The translations under genes and the position numbers were made by a program. From Synchiropus splendidus (Eukaryota > Chordata > Actinopteri > Syngnathiformes > Callionymidae), in assembly GCF_027744825.2 (NCBI RefSeq), contig NC_071334.1, positions 65,570,937 through 65,634,936 on the forward strand: 64,000 nt of DNA, given 5' to 3'. The notes beneath the pieces are model-generated. The model searched no databases, was not told where the DNA came from, and saw nothing but the letters and a program-made list of their open reading frames with translations. How positions within the stretch are numbered: position 1 is the stretch's first letter; each line of letters opens with the position of its first letter. Positions 36,192-48,100 of this stretch are shown piece after piece.

Positions 36192-37460
36192 CAGTCAACC
36201 TGACTTGTGTCAATGAATATGTTATATATATATATGTTGTTGCCTTATGTGTTTACTAAGAGGATTATAAAGTCCCAAATTTCATACACCACACAATACA
36301 AGAAAGGAGTGTATTTTAAGTGGTCTTATTTATGTTCTGCATATCTAAAACAAGCAACGGATTGAGCTTTTACTCACAAAGTTGGGAACGCTAAATAAAA
36401 GATAAGGAACAGAAATTTTGGTCAGCATTTCAACATCTCACTTCTACCCGAGGCGCTCCAAGAGGATGAGATACAGAATAATTCATTCAGCCTTTTAATA
36501 TTTCATCCAGAATTTGCACCCCATATGTTAAATGACAGTTTATCTAAAGCCATTTCATTTTACACAAAACTGTTCTCATGTGCATCATTGAGCAACGTGT
36601 GACAGGATCACAGTGTTATTATTGTTGTTATTATTCGAATCATTATAATTATCATGGTTTTGAAAATGTGATTACAATTTGTGGTTGCATAAATCGTATG
36701 AAGTATGCGTTTCTGTCTGTGGAGAGGTCCTCAGGTTGCTGAAGTGCGAGATCCAGCAACATGCTGCTTCAATGCAACAGTGTGTGTTGTGCAAGGGAGA
36801 TCCCAAGAAGGACAACACCACAGGCTGGTGGTCGATCCAGTCATGACCCAGTCCAGTCGCTATATCGGAACCTTGCTGTAAACCACTGCACCAGGACCTG
36901 AATAAATAGGCAGAACAGCAATATGAAAGATTGGCGGACAGCAAGCCAATATGCAAAAAAATAAATGAACGAAAACTTTTTTTTTTTTGCAAATGTGAAT
37001 TGCATGCTTCCTCTGTAGAAGCGTCAGTTCTGTGTTTTACTTGTTGTTGCTCTAAACAAATGCTAATGTTTTTATTCTGAATTTAGGCATCAACGGATTG
37101 TAGTTGAAGCTCTAAGAGGTTAATTCCTTGCCAGCAAAAATAATTAAATGGTCCAAATAAAGCTGTTTATTGACAACTAACTTTTTTTTCTTATTTTTTT
37201 CACCACAGGAAGCGTTTCCTGTGAATCAATTCCAAGTGCAGCACATAACACAGTGTGATGTCATGACCAAGACATCCATGATGGAGATTAAATGATGGAT
37301 GGAAAATAAGTTTACCTTTAAAAAGACTTCAAGATTGAAGCAAAATAAAATGTTCTTTGCACTTTATGCTCATCATTTGAGTATTGCTCTCTGAAGTTCA
37401 AGATAAAATTGAGTCCTTCCCCTTCTTAAAAAAACACTGTACTTTTGTCGTGGTCTCTAT
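36189..37460. other. Non-coding stretch, nothing recognised
   Basis: AT-rich. A possible tRNA-derived piece around 36770-36900 was considered and not accepted. No supported gene. Confidence 0.4.
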
Positions 37461-37476
37461 TTTTTTTTTTTTCCAG

Positions 37477-37730
37477 ACATGTGTGCTGATTTCTTCACTG
37501 AGCCCCGGGTTGCCCTCGCATTCACTTCCTGCTAGACACGCCATGATGGCCTACTTTGTAAACATCCAGGTGACCTTTCCAAAGAATTCCAAACAGCCTC
37601 TGCGCTGGCTCTACTCCAAGGGAGCAGCTGTCTGATCTCCCAGGGACCTGCCATGGATGTGCCGACACTTTTGTTGTCATTTTTCGAAAATGCATTTTGT
37701 ACGTTTGAAATAAAATTTGTTTGGCGAGTA
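37477..37730 (+). other. Possible terminal exon with poly(A) signal, product unrecognised
   Basis: A strong acceptor (12 T then CCAG) ends at 37476. The frame runs on through HAMMAYFVNIQVTFPKNSKQ and ends in a TGA at 37633-37635, with the last residues being LRWLYSKGAAV. About 75 bp further is a canonical AATAAA (37709-37714), followed by a GT-rich TTTGTTTGG element. Acceptor, open frame, stop and cleavage signal in correct order and spacing make a credible last exon of a coding or long non-coding transcript. I do not recognise the peptide, and I find no partner exon upstream. The frame remains open through the T tract, so its reading phase is a guess. It could be fortuitous. Confidence 0.35.
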
Positions 37731-39866
37731 TTACGATTTTCCGGACATGTGGAGAGGTGAGACAGCAAACGTATTGTGCCGGTGAAAGAAGAAGAGGCAG
37801 ACGAGCAGCGAGGTTCACGCATACGACAAAGGAGGACAAAGACAAGATAGGTGCGACAAGGGAGTGTGAGGAGGTTGAAACTCCAGATGGGAAATCCTGA
37901 AAGACAAGAAAAAAATAGGAAGAGTTTCATGGAAAATCCAAGTTAATGAACACTTGGCAGGTTTTGCAGCCCCAACATGACTCCAAATGCCAACAAAATT
38001 GATCATGTTATGATTCAGGTTAAATTCTGGGACACAGTGTGACGGAGGATTTCTCATTAGCGCTGAGGTGAAACAGTATTTTCCCATAAGACGTCGCTGG
38101 CTTTTATATTAGTAACATTAAGATGAAGATACCTGTAAATAAGGGAAGGACAAAGACTTAATGATACGTCCGCAGATCAAATAAACTAAATTAATATTTG
38201 TCCGGTGTGAGGTTTATAATGTTGTTATATATTTGGCACGACCAGTAATTATGAAACTAGGCCATATTGCTGAGGGAGATAATTAACGTTAGCCCATCCC
38301 TGGGAGGGTTTTGTGGAGTGGGGAGGCTTTGACACAGCCTATTCAATTATGCCCTTCCCTGTGGGTCTGGAAACCCAGAATATGAAATATCTAAATTAGG
38401 CGCATGACAAATCTCTATGTGTCAGATGGAGCAGGTCACTGGTGCCAAGGTGGCTGCCAAGGTGTGCAAGACCAGTGTGGGAGTAGTGTGACAAAACCTG
38501 TTTTTCAAGTCAAGTGACAGCCTTTGTTATGCAGATCACAGAGTTATTATAGTTGGGAAAGTTGTCCGAGTCGCTAGACTTCAAACTAAAGCAAATGGAA
38601 GCCACAAGCAACTTTACTGGGACGCACAATACATAAATGATTGGCTGCAGATGAGAAATGTAATAGCACAAAACCATCTCAGATAAACATGGTAAAAACA
38701 CATCAAAGACCAAAAGGTGTATTGCATTTGATGGCAGTAACAGTAACTCACCCACAATACTTTGGAATGAATAATAGTCCCTTTAAAATACCAGGTAACT
38801 CCGACGCAAACACACCTCGGTCAAAGTATGAAGGTGCAGGGATTAATGCACAGCAGAAATTGTTCGACATTGCCCTTCCACTCATTGCCGTTGCAAGTGA
38901 TCTAATCGGTCGTTCTGTTGCATTGACTAATGCACTTTCAGGTTCTAAGTTTCCTGCCTGGCTCTGTGTCACATCTGGAACAGTAGAATAGAGCGTCACT
39001 GCTATGGCTGGATTCTCCAGTTCTCTCACCCGTGCAAGGATGGCAATATTCTGCAGTAATTGGTGCCCAATGACAATTTAAAGAGAAATATTGACCTGCA
39101 ATTTGACCTGACCGACACATTTGTCACGTTTCCTCTATATTGAATTACTTTTCCTCGGCCTCCATGGTGTCAAGTATTTCATGAGGCTTGGTGCAACGTC
39201 ATTGCATCGACGCTTCCGAGTATAACGTGACTCAAAGTCTGCACAGTCTGCAAGGTATTTTATTTTGAAAACCGCCCTAGTTGTCTTTGTTTTCTATTGT
39301 GAATGTGTCCCAGAGCAATCTGTTCCACTCTTGATATATGAGCTTTCGCCAGCAACATGCATCAAGGATGTCACACATAAAATGATAATAAGGCTGTTTT
39401 TGTACCAATTTTGCTCCTTCCCAATTGAGGACTGTAAATACCTGATTATCGTAACTCTTTTAAGATGATCCTATTAGAAAATCCTCATTTCTGGGCTGTG
39501 CTGAGAGTGAATTCATACCGATAATTGGAATGCACCGTAACTGTGCGAGGGACCGGGAGACGTATGGAAACTCCTGCTACTTTATCAAACTGGATGATGC
39601 AGTTGCTACGGTATTTACTGTATAACATGGCTCTTCACCTTAGTGACTGTATCAAAGTTACTGTGACTATAACATCCAGCCGATTGACAGGCTTTAAATA
39701 GCGATTGTTACGTTGTTGCACAAAGAAAGAATGGAGCGCCATCGCCATTGAAAACCTAATGCATCAACATTCAACGCTGATGGCTGCCTTGGTCGTCAAT
39801 ATAGGACGCAAAAGTCAACTTTCCTATCTAATGATATTATGCCATTAGAATGGATGTTCTTATTCC
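37731..39866. other. Non-coding stretch; 38.73-39.07 kb balanced composition
   Basis: No supported gene. 38730-39070 is less AT-rich and open on both strands for about 95-115 codons. No known domain is visible in either frame, and the mutual overlap suggests composition rather than coding. Confidence 0.4.
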
Positions 39867-39890
39867 AAAAAAAAAAAAAAAAAAAAAAAA
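39867..39890 (+). repeat. Poly(A) tract, 24 bases
   Basis: A pure A run with no recognisable retroposed sequence upstream. A single CCTAACCC follows, which is not a telomere array. Confidence 0.9.
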
Positions 39891-40282
39891 CCTAACCCTT
39901 CAATCTTATGCGGCAAATTGTGCTACAGTTTTGTGATGGTTCCATTTAGGTTTCTGGTTGGAGGACGACCTTCTCGTTCCGTGGTGCGGCAGAATATTTG
40001 TGCGTGTGTTGTCCAACCAACACAGCAGACTTTTCATCTTCATGTGTGGGGTCTCTGACAGATTTTGAAAGACCTTATGTGTGACCCCTTTAGGGGAGGT
40101 TGAGCATCACAGCTGTTCTTAGAAGTGACAGAGACACGCATCATATCTGGTTAGAGTAGTCATGACACTTCAATAATGTCACACTTGTGTTTTCAGCAAA
40201 ACAGACGGCTCCATCTCAAACACTTCAGTGTCATTACATTTTTTTGTCTCAGCACATTTTAATTTAGCTTATAATACATTTG
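39891..40282. other. Non-coding stretch, nothing recognised
   Basis: Unique-looking sequence between the A24 tract and the retrotransposon fragment. Confidence 0.4.
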
Positions 40283-40895
40283 AATAAATGATCGACCGGA
40301 ATAAGGTGGTTTGCTCTCTCCGGGTCGGTGGAGCGTTCTTGCCCCAAGTGGTGGAGTTTAAGTATCTTGGGGTCTTGTTCTCGAGTGAGGGAAAAGGGGA
40401 GCGTGAGATTGATAGACGGGTTGGTGCAGCGGCAGCAGTGATGCGGTCGCTGTATCGGACCGTCGTGGTGAAGAGGGAGCTGAGTCACAAGACGAAGCTC
40501 TGGATTTACCGATCGATCTACGTTCCCATCCTCACCTATGGTCACCAGCTTTGGGTAATGACCGAAAGGATGAGATCGCGGATACAAGCGGCTGAGATGA
40601 GTTTCCTCCGCAGGGTGTCTGGGCGCACCCTTAGAGATAGGGTGAGGAGTTCGGTCATCCGGGAGGAGCTTGGGGTGGAGCTGCTTCTCCTCCACATCCA
40701 GAGGAACCAGCTGAGGTGGCTCGGGCATCTGATCCGGATGCCACCTGGACGCCTCTCTGGGGAGGTGTTCCGGGCATGTCCTACCGGGAGGAGACCCCGG
40801 GGAAGACCCAGGACTCGCTGGAGAGATTATGTCTCTGGTCTGGCCTGGGAACGCCTCGGGATCCCCCGGGAAGAGCTGGAGGAGGTTTGTGCTTG
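40283..40895 (+). mobile_element. RTE-clade (Rex3-like) retrotransposon fragment, truncated at both ends
   Basis: Homologous to the 26.0-26.7 kb copy and much better preserved. It starts abruptly at the equivalent of the region just after the reverse-transcriptase catalytic core. Homology ends near 40895, before the usual last ~20 codons and the GATG tail. Loss of the 3' end is unusual for a LINE, because target-primed insertion normally removes the 5' side, so a later deletion or a rearranged copy is likely. No clear target duplication. Confidence 0.85.
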
Positions 40896-40935
40896 TAGGG
40901 ATGGGTTGATAAGGTTACATGAAGCTACGTCCTAA
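40288..40935 (+). pseudogene. Reverse transcriptase C-terminal fragment (RTE/Rex3-like)
   Basis: An open frame of 215 codons. Recognisable blocks in order: FKYLGVLFSSEGKGEREIDR (residues about 24-43), the segment that follows the RT palm in RTE elements; IYRSIYVPILTYGHQLWVMT (about 72-91), the conserved 'thumb' helix region; RIQAAEMSFLRRVSG; and the C-terminal RWLGHLIRMPPGRL, GRRPRGRPRTRW. The YxDD catalytic motif lies upstream of the fragment in a complete element and is absent here, as is the APE endonuclease. The final ~15 codons after 'EELEEV' are not element sequence, and the stop is in flanking DNA. The intact frame implies a fairly recent copy. The protein cannot be catalytic. Confidence 0.85.
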
Positions 40936-42105
40936 TCCTCACAGCTACAGTTGCCACAGGATACATTGAATAGTTGTGCATAGCCAAAAAATACTTGCTA
41001 CTAACCCAGCTACAAAAATTAGGATCCTGACTGATAAAACTTCATCAACCTGTCAATAATAGTGGGAGTTGGAATTTTTTGCACTGAGGACATAGTCCCT
41101 ATATGCTTTGTTAGATTTTCAGTGTGTACAAATGCCATTTGAATTGATGTCCAAGCCATGCTCTCGGTCCTTAGATGCCAACTGGGGACTCGCTCCCCTC
41201 TGCGGACTGCTCTGACTGAATAATCTCTTCCAAATGAGTGCCCTGCTCGCCTCATTATTGACTGTTGCATCTGACCAAAATGCTTGAGACCGCAGCGCTA
41301 TTCGGATCAATTAATTACACGTGGCTTTGAAAATTGCTTATTGATCGTGTGCCTCGCGTGCAGCATTATGCAGATAATCATTTAGATTTTTTATTTGTTT
41401 GAGGGAACTTGAGATTTACCTTCAAATTGATGCCCATCAGTGGCAGGGATCCAGCAGAAGGGAGGTTTGAAGACGTTAAATCCAGCCATCACCGACGGTG
41501 CTGGTGTATATGAGTTTTAAAATAGCTATAAAAGGTTCATAATATTCAACTTTAGATAAAAGACAATGAAACCAGCTACTCCTGAGGCAGTGTTATGTGA
41601 CAATTAACCTTTCCTTATTAAAGGAACTCAAAGTTTGACACTGTTTTATTTAAATTCACACAATGAAATTGCCAGGAACGTGAAGAAATTCCACTAAAAT
41701 CCGTGTCAAATTTAATATGTGAAGCCAGTGGTTCTTTGTTCAGATTTATTAACTTTTTTTTTTTCAAAAAATGGGCGATAACTCTGTGCAGTCTATAGCA
41801 CATCACAGACTAAATAAATGGGTCAGTCATATCAACATGGGAAATCACGACATCAGATCCGACCCTGTATGCCTGGACCTTTCAACACCTTCACATTGGA
41901 TATCTGCCTATAAATAATATCTGTGCCACCAGAGAAAGTCTTGGATGAACGAGCCGCTCGGCATGCTTTTCAGCGAGAAAGATGAGAGTGACACTGAAAA
42001 AAAGGAAAGAAAATAATGTTTACACTTACTTGTAGATGCATTCCAGCATGTTTATGAGCTACCGAATCCAACGACGGAACAAGAGAATACATGTTTAATA
42101 TACGC
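40936..42105. other. Non-coding stretch, nothing recognised
   Basis: Unique-looking. 41340-41400 contains homeodomain-like ATTA/TAAT strings in a less repetitive context. No supported gene. Confidence 0.4.
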
Positions 42106-42586
42106 CAGATGTGGGTAGTTAAATTTCCTAAGGGGCCAGGTTATATATTGTGACCATTGAAAGGGGCCGTCACACCGAAAGAAAGGAGGGTAAAAGAAAA
42201 TTGGAAATAAAAATCAAGCGATGACATCATGTGTGATTATGAAATGACACTTTATAATGCAGGTAAAAAGTTGATTTGTTGTGATTTATTTTTTTTATTT
42301 AATTTAAACCTCATTCCACTTAAAGATTCTTGACGTGTCTCATACATTTCAAAATCTACTTTTATTTCTGATGCATTTTAACGGACAAAAAATACTCCTA
42401 AAATAGCCAAAGGAAAGACGAACAAGTAAGAAAAACATCATAATGAAAAAAAAAAAAAATGCACAGGACAAAATTGTCGGAGACAACAACAATGTCAGTT
42501 TTATAGTTTTACTCTGACTCCAGGAGGGCCACATAAATAGAGTCAAAAGGCCACATTTGGCCCCCGGGCCGCACTTTGACAACGGA
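42106..42586 (+). mobile_element. hAT-type miniature element, copy 1
   Basis: It begins CAGATGTGGGTAGTTAAATTTCC and ends GGCCCCCGGGCCGCACTTTG before a degraded terminus. It is homologous across its length to the 63-kb copy, including AAATACTC...TAAAAT and the paired AGGGCCAC...GGCCACATTTGG segments. The termini are inverted (CAGA..TGGG / CTTTG..), as in hAT elements. The 8-bp target duplication is not evident, and an A13 tract interrupts the middle. No transposase frame. Confidence 0.65.
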
Positions 42587-43007
42587 CAATAAAAGAACAT
42601 ACTGACATTCTCGTTCACTTCTGAAGAAAATGTTTACTTTTTTTTTTCCATTTGTCGGGGAGCAGTTGCTCCTGAGAAGCAGCACAAGTTGTTATTATTG
42701 TGAAGCCTCATTCAGTGCCTAACAATGTGACAGAAGTCACGGCAAATTGTTGTGAAGGTGATGTTGTGAAGGTTATCGATGTCCTGCATGACATTCTACA
42801 CACAATCGTTGCCCCAATAATTATATTGCAGTAAATGTGCTGGACTTTATAATTACAAAAGTAAATGATATATAAAAGATAATGAATTATGACATTTAAA
42901 TTTAGGGGATAGAGTTGAAATCCCAAGGTTCCGCTGGTTAACAGTTGATGAGAGTTGCCCTCTTTTGTTGTTGCACAAGGCAACTATGCTTATGCAGTTT
43001 TAAAAAG
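42587..43007. other. Non-coding stretch, nothing recognised
   Basis: AT-rich gap between two mobile elements. No supported frame. Confidence 0.4.
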
Positions 43008-43157
43008 GTTTCGGAAAACAATGCAATTTTCAGACACCACAGGATGGTACTGCATGGTTTATAATCTTTGACTTTAAACAACCATTTCAACAAGCCTTTA
43101 TATTATTTTTAAACCAAGAGCGCCACCGACTGAGCTCTGAACATTAGGACATTGTTT
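43008..43157 (-). mobile_element. MITE-like member of the CTCF-like repeat family
   Basis: The left arm contains AACAATGCAATTTTCAGAC. The right arm reads GCTCTGAACATTAGGACATTGTTTC, roughly its inverse. Between them is CCAAGAGCGCCACCGACTGAG, a diverged core. Confidence 0.5.
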
Positions 43158-44261
43158 CACGGAACTTCATCAAGCATTGACCTTGTGAATGTTTTGATAA
43201 CTGAATCCAAAATATTACATTTTTGCTTTACTAGAACAATTCAAATGTCTTCAGGTTGTCAAATGAATGTCCCAATTGTAAACATAGCATAATCTCATGC
43301 ACAGAAAACTGAGATTTCTCTTTCAAGTCTAAGATTATATTGGAGTTTCTCCAGACTAAAAAACAATAACGTCTGCTAAATTCTTTAGGAAAAATGTACC
43401 TCCTTCCCGGAGTACTGCTGCAGTCTCTTTCTCTTCTTCCATTGTTTTTTGGATGTGACAGAGCATATTACGAGTTTGACTCTTGTCTTCGCTGCTAATG
43501 ATGTGCCAACGGGTGTGCAGATGGAGGGATGATCAAATATGCAGGAAATGGCACATTTCAAAGATGAAGCTGAATGGTATTCTCTATAATCTCATCACGG
43601 CACACCAAGTTTAACATTTTCAAATCATGCCACACTCTGGAAAGAGAGATAGATGTCTGACTGTTAGACATATAAACACATACCTTTGCCTTGTAAAGAG
43701 ATGAAGGCACATGAATCACTGTCGGGGATGTAGCATCATTTGGTGGCATCGTGTCTGTTCCATCTGGGCCATTCACCTTGTTGCATAAAAAAACATTATT
43801 TATGACATAGCCCATCTTAAGTTAATCTCCTAAATGGTGAGATTTATACCTGTGGAGGTTGACCGTGATCCATGTGTGAATTAAGCAGAATGCCAAATGA
43901 CGTATTTCACCCATTTGACAGGAAGCACTTTGCACATTTAAAATAGCTCATGTAAAGCAGCTGTAATGTGGAATGTTTTACCTTCTGGAAGTTGTGTGTG
44001 TTACATGAAACAAAGCCATTTGTTATTTGTTACAAAGTATTGCTAATTATGCTGTGACTTGAGGAGCTACTTATTTATTTATTTGGTGAGAGAATGAAAC
44101 ACAATTTCAGGAAGCCTTCAACGTATGAGGCAAACGTATTTCTGAAAGTCATAAATATGCAAGAAATGAATGTGTCCTCATTTTCAGAGTTGTTGCACTT
44201 TTGGTGTAGAATTTATATGAGCTTTCATTGGAATAGCTCAAAGCCACCAGATTGTTCAGCA
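43158..44261. other. Non-coding stretch, nothing recognised
   Basis: AT-rich DNA without recognised ends or a supported frame. Confidence 0.4.
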
Positions 44262-44312
44262 CACAGTGCCATCTAGTGGCTTCGAAAAATTAGGACACTG
44301 TTTCATGATCCT
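44262..44312 (-). repeat. Small dispersed repeat with CTCF-like core
   Basis: GTGCCATCTAGTGG at 44266-44279, whose minus-strand reading CCACTAGATGGCAC fits the CTCF core at all 12 positions, followed by AAAATTAGGACACTGTTTCATGA. Confidence 0.6.
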
Positions 44313-44420
44313 TAACCCATCACGAGTAAATAAATCAATCTTTTATGCAACTATTAGCATCTAGTAGATAAAAGAAGTTTCTGCAAGTGCAGTATGAGCC
44401 AGGTTTATATTATATATATA

Positions 44421-45103
44421 TGTACCTCAGTTCTCGACCACAATCCGTTCCAGACGGCCGTTCGAGAAGCGATTTGTACGAAATCTGAATCGATTTTTCC
44501 CATTACAATGAATGGAAAAAGAAATAATGCGTTCCAAGCCTTAAAATAGGCTTTTGTAGGAGTGAATGTAGAGTGTCTGCTGCAGGTGGCTGTTCCTCTA
44601 TGTGTGTGGCCGCTGCATGTGGGAGGGGTTGCCGAGTGAGTGACGTCTCTCCAGAAGTGAAGAGGTGCCCGGTGCGTGTCCAGCTCTGAATGTGCGCTTC
44701 TGTGCAGTTTGGCTGTGACAAAGTCATAAACCAAGTCACGCTCTGTCCCAGACTCGCCTCATCCCTGTCCCAGCTCCAGCCCACAACAGGACATCAAACC
44801 CTGGAGTGAGCGCCCCAGCACCTCCCCTGTGACACTCTACCACGGTCCAGTGCGGAGACAGAAAAGGTTTTACACCTCAATATGAAGAAAAAACAGTCAG
44901 TAAATGTAGCTAACAGGACACAACTGCATACAGAGGCTGCGTTATACACAATAACAAAGCGCGCCGAGGGTCAGCTGATCGGTCCCCGCAGGTTATGGTT
45001 TTTCCGGCTTTTTTCGGGGGCGTTCGAGTTCTGGATTTTCGTTCGAAATCCGAAGCAAAAAAATCTCTTGTTCGCACTCCGATTTGTTTGAAAACCGAGG
45101 TAC

Positions 45104-45107
<4 letters not shown>
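44421..45107 (+). mobile_element. Tigger-like (TcMar) miniature element, full length, inside TA repeats
   Basis: The left end GTACCTCAGTTCTCGACC and right end AACCGAGGTACCACT are imperfect inverted repeats of the CAGTGGTACCTCGG terminus. The left end is preceded by TATATTATATATATAT and the right end passes directly into a 75-bp TA array, as expected for a TA-targeting element in a TA-rich site. The first ~380 bp match the 6.5-kb copy inverted. The last ~100 bp match the 2.4-kb fragment. Length is about 0.69 kb, with no transposase; frames of up to 109 codons have no DDE or HTH motif. It is non-autonomous and would depend on a partner elsewhere. Confidence 0.7.

Positions 45108-45181
<74 letters not shown>
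45107..45181. repeat. (TA)n microsatellite 5
   Basis: A TA run of about 74 bp starting at the last base of the transposon terminus. Confidence 0.97.
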
Positions 45182-45185
<4 letters not shown>

Positions 45186-48100
45186 ATATATTATAAAAAG
45201 AAAAAAAAAGTGGTTGCTTGAAGCACAATGAAGTGAAGCTCTCAGTAACCTTGTTTGAATATATTGATCTTGTTCTCTATTCATCAGCATCAATGACTCA
45301 AGCAGTTATACGTCTTGACATCTCTCAGATGAGAAGTCAGTCATCTGTTGGCAACCATAAAGCACTATTCAAAGCGGTTTCAATATTCAACATGATTTTT
45401 CCACTGTACCATGACGGGACCAGAAAACCAAATAGAGGGGAGCGTCTGCCACTCAACTGTTCAGGAAGTCACACTTTCTACATCAACCCGTCTCTGGATT
45501 TTACCTCATAAATCCCAGGCCTGTCAGCGTATGGAACAGTTTACCAACCATTCATTCCGCTTCAGAAGTGAAGCTCGTATGCCGCAACATTCAGTTGGCG
45601 ATTTAAACTTATACTGCAGATATATAAACCATCAAAAACGAAGTGGAATGCTGTTTCATGACGCTTACATAACTGATTTTGACAACATGTAGAAAGTTTG
45701 TGAGTAAAGTTGATCCAAAAGCCTTCTTCACTGTTGATCAAACAAAACAAAAAAAAAGGGTAATGCCTCAATGAATGGAGAAACAGAAAGGTCTACTGGA
45801 AGGGGATGGTGAACAGCAGGTGGCTAAAAAGAAGTGTTGAATAGGGGATGGGGCGCAGTGAAAAAAAAAAAAAAAAACAGCACAATTGAACTCTACTATT
45901 TGAGCATGCTGCGTTCTGGTCCTCTTAACAGCAAGCAGCATCCATCAAAAGTGACTGAGGTGACAGAAACAAGTGGGCAGACCTTCAAGTTCCCCATCCG
46001 CCTTTTATGCATTTGTGAGTGTGTGCATCCTTGTCTGCTAGAGGAAGGAGGTCTGTTGCTGCCTCTCTTCCTGTGACAGCTCTCTGCTCACTCTCCCATG
46101 AGCCATATTCCGCTCTGCTTCAGGCACAGTAACACACACTGCGTGCACCAACCCACGCACGTATACACATCAGCATTATCTCTTTTTACGGTTTGCTGAA
46201 TTTGCGGCAATATACACACACAGATGCATGATGGGTGCACTGGATAGATCAGGAACCCAGCAGGAGTCACCAAGGCAATGAGCCAAGTCATAGCCCCCAT
46301 TCTTTTTCACCACAGCCGTGCACTTGAAGAAGGCCTCTGTGGCACACTGTTCATTATAGATAATATACAGTATGCTACGTGATAGCGGAAAATGAGTGCA
46401 TCATGTTCCTGTCATGTCTTCAGTGATGTGGATCATAGAGGTGCCCTTTATCAAAGTATGGCTAAAATAATTACAAGAACATTTCCTGCCAAAGGTACGA
46501 ACAAATACCGGCACCTCGTGAGAAAAATGTGTTCACCCAGGGCATGTGAGCGCAGGCATCGAGAACAACCATTTGCATATGTCACCACTGTTGCTGCATT
46601 GATTTATGAGTAAAGCACTGTTGATAAAAACATCACAAATCCATGGACTCTTGATATTTGGTCTGATATTAAGATATGAGAAAAAGAATCACCTCATTCC
46701 ATCACTTAGAAAGAGATAAGAAATGGGAGGTGAAATATGTGTCTTTTTTGAGTCATCAGAATATATCTAACCAAAGGATAAAATGTGCTGCCATGAGCCC
46801 TTTTAGATATTCAACTTTGATGTCTACAAAATGCATTGGTTTTTCCACACCGGATTTTCAATTGCAAGGATAAATATCCAACATGATTATATTACACTGA
46901 AGTACTCTCTACTCTATTTCAATAACACATTGTACACTATTAATAGTTTGACTGTCTTCTGCTTGTATAACTGTTGTAATTTTATATTATAAAATATATG
47001 TTATAATAAAAAGGACTTCTATTTGTGTATATTGAGCTAAAGTTATCATCAAGACTCAATGTAAAATCTACAGTAAAAATAAGAATCTTATGTCCCAATA
47101 TGTCCCAACTCTCCACAATCCTTTGTTAACATCAGCGAAGACGACGCCAACCATACTCAACAAATGTCAACAGCAGGGTAATGGAAAGGCTGACCTCACA
47201 GGATTGAAATGACCCTCCCACCAAGTGTATCTCAAAAACACCCAATTGTCAATGCGTGTTCTGCCATGACACAGGAGCACAGAATCATGCATTGTTAGTC
47301 ACAAAGAAGACTGTTTTTGTGTTTCCGTGTCTGATGAACGGATTGACAAAAGAAAAGGTATAATGCTAAAACAAAAGCAATGCATTTCTGAATTGCAATT
47401 TCATATGCAAAATAATCTCGGTGTGAGGGTTGTGGAACGTCTGTGGAATTACTAGGTACATCTTCTGCTACTCTGAGGTTGGGTCTCTGGTTGTCATGGG
47501 AAATTTCAGTGTTACAATAAATAGCTTTTTTATGAACTAAAGCCACTGTGTTAGCTCACACTCCATCGGTAACTTGTTGCTTACAGTAGACCGATCTAGC
47601 TACTATCTCAGTTCCATTTTGACCAGGGGACTAGTAACATCAACACGTTTTCTTTTTTTCTTTTTTCAAACGTAACATGCCCAACATTGAGAGCAGTCTG
47701 GGAACCTCCACATAACATAACACAGATGCATTCCCAGTCAACTGAGAGACAACATACCTCCTAAGTGTCCAGGATCTGCCCCCAGGCCTCCCCCAAGTTC
47801 ATATGCTCTGGATGCTGCATGTAAACCCAATGAGGAGGAGAGGCAGTTGGACATTAAGCACGTCCTAGCTAGAAGAAAGATTTAAGTAGATGAAGCACAG
47901 CTTCTGTCAAACAGTAAGTGATGAATTATTTCTAACAACTCAACACTCAACAATGTGTTTGTGGTGTGTATGCAGCAAGACTACCCAAGCGTGAATTGCT
48001 TTTGTGGCCCCTTTTTATCATCCCAACCATGTATCCATCTCACTTTCTTGTTCACCGCACCGTTCTTTATTTTGCCCTCTGCAAATTATCGAGCAGAGGT

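Noticed and set aside
36770..36905. tRNA-derived SINE on the minus strand
   Set aside because: A box-A-like GGTGCAGTGG and a weak box-B-like string are present, but no cloverleaf, no poly(A)/simple-repeat tail and no target duplication.
38641..39029. Overlapping 116-codon plus and 93-codon minus frames
   Set aside because: Open on both strands because of balanced composition. No domain, no exon signals and no codon pattern favouring either strand.
39867..39900. Telomere-like CCTAACCC after a poly(A) tract
   Set aside because: A single unit only; not an interstitial telomeric array.
40264..40728. 154-codon minus-strand frame opposite the retrotransposon fragment
   Set aside because: It is an antisense shadow of the RT-fragment coding frame.
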